Source: Anaerolineae bacterium (GTDB lineage: Bacteria; Chloroflexota; Anaerolineae; Aggregatilineales; J027). Taken from it: a DNA stretch of 44,479 nt. The stretch is taken from NCBI GenBank assembly GCA_021463865.1, contig JAJTXY010000035.1, positions 1 through 44,479 of the forward strand, written 5' to 3'. Position 1 is the stretch's first letter; every line of letters begins with the position of its first letter. The position numbers were made by a program, and so were the translations under genes. The notes beneath the pieces are model-generated. The model searched no databases and had not been told where the DNA came from. It saw only the letters and a program-made list of their open reading frames with translations. This document shows, one piece after another, positions 44,051-44,479 of the stretch.

Positions 44051-44479
44051 TCAACGTCGGATCATGCGCCAGCCCATTCCCCCTAGCACAATGAGGCCCA
44101 AACTGGCAAATAATAGACCCAATATCCACCATGACACGGGTAAAATCGTTTTTTCATCGGCGGGTTTCATTTGGGCGGTTGCAAAGTTGGGTGGGGTGTT
44201 GGCCCAACCTTCTATCGGGGCATAGACGCGCCATGTCGGGCCGGGGGTACGGTTGCCTTGTGCGTCAATTGTCACCACTTGCCATTGAATATCGTGGGTC
44301 AGCGGGGCGGGCAGTAGCCAACGGGATTCGCTGGTTTGACCCATCAATTGACCATCAATCCAGACCTCAAAATTTAACTGCTGGCAGGGGTCAGGATTGG
44401 GCAGCCATGTCAGGGTTTGCACGGACATGGTGGTTTCAGTGGCGTTGGGGGGGGAGGGGCGATGGGGCATCGGCGGGGG
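44051..44479 (-). CDS. C-terminal part of a membrane-anchored protein with fibronectin-like domain (partial)
   Basis: The frame runs to the window edge with no stop, so the protein probably continues beyond it; an internal ATG at 44470 has no ribosome site. Visible: a Pro/Thr-rich start, a beta-rich segment of about 80 residues (LTWLPNPDPCQQLNFEVWID, then WQVVTIDAQGNRTPGPTWRV) resembling a fibronectin III-type domain, then a single transmembrane helix and a short tail WRMIRR. This C-terminal anchor points to an extracellular protein held in the membrane. The family is not recognised. Confidence 0.6.
   Translation of the reverse strand, partial: PPPMPHRPSPPNATETTMSVQTLTWLPNPDPCQQLNFEVWIDGQLMGQTSESRWLLPAPLTHDIQWQVVTIDAQGNRTPGPTWRVYAPIEGWANTPPNFATAQMKPADEKTILPVSWWILGLLFASLGLIVLGGMGWRMIRR

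Overview
The window looks like a chromosomal segment of a member of the Chloroflexota, probably an Anaerolineae-like lineage. This is inference. It rests on several surface proteins with long Thr/Pro linkers (LysM, SH3 and TPR types), large TPR proteins, a membrane-anchored MutS-like ATPase, and moderate, slightly GC-rich base composition. No phage, insertion sequence or CRISPR array was seen.

Left part (1-9060): the 3' end of a 5S rRNA gene marks the end of an rRNA operon outside the window. It is followed by a reverse-strand rsfS-thpR pair, a complete tmRNA gene (ssrA), an AT-rich block with two small unknown membrane proteins, a membrane-spanning TPR protein, the MutS-like ATPase, and a LysM surface protein.

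Middle (9069-21477): envelope and housekeeping genes. These are a polyprenol-phosphate-type GT2, a SerB-like phosphatase, two back-to-back orphan solute-binding proteins (one fused to SH3 and CARDB modules), a GT4 glycosyltransferase with a polyprenyl glycosylphosphotransferase (exopolysaccharide initiation), then rho, fbp, uppS and frr on the reverse strand.

21642-27227 is a forward run: an alkaline-phosphatase-superfamily hydrolase, a 716-residue TPR protein, a small membrane protein, and an acyl-CoA carboxylase beta subunit whose start codon overlaps the stop of the membrane gene.

27349-30331 is the most unusual locus. It is an isolated two-gene operon with its own terminators on both sides. 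A 149-residue protein with a beta-grasp-like layout ends exactly in Gly-Gly, and is followed 4 nt later by an 842-residue DUF4132 (MolR/YehI-type) protein. I propose a ubiquitin/ThiS-like modifier or carrier paired with a DUF4132 partner; this is inference.

30368-38193 is an accessory stretch for small-molecule and sugar metabolism: a double VOC protein, a GH88/GH105-like hydrolase, a ThuA-like protein, a hotdog thioesterase, a Zn alcohol dehydrogenase, a FemAB/GNAT-like protein and a GH127 beta-L-arabinofuranosidase. It ends at tRNA-Ala(CGC).

Right part (38231-44479): a DUF1295 membrane reductase-like protein, a TrmH/RlmB-type rRNA methyltransferase, a secreted beta-propeller, an RNA ligase related to human RLIG1 with an apparent 5' frameshift, htpG, and the C-terminal end of a membrane-anchored protein cut by the window edge.
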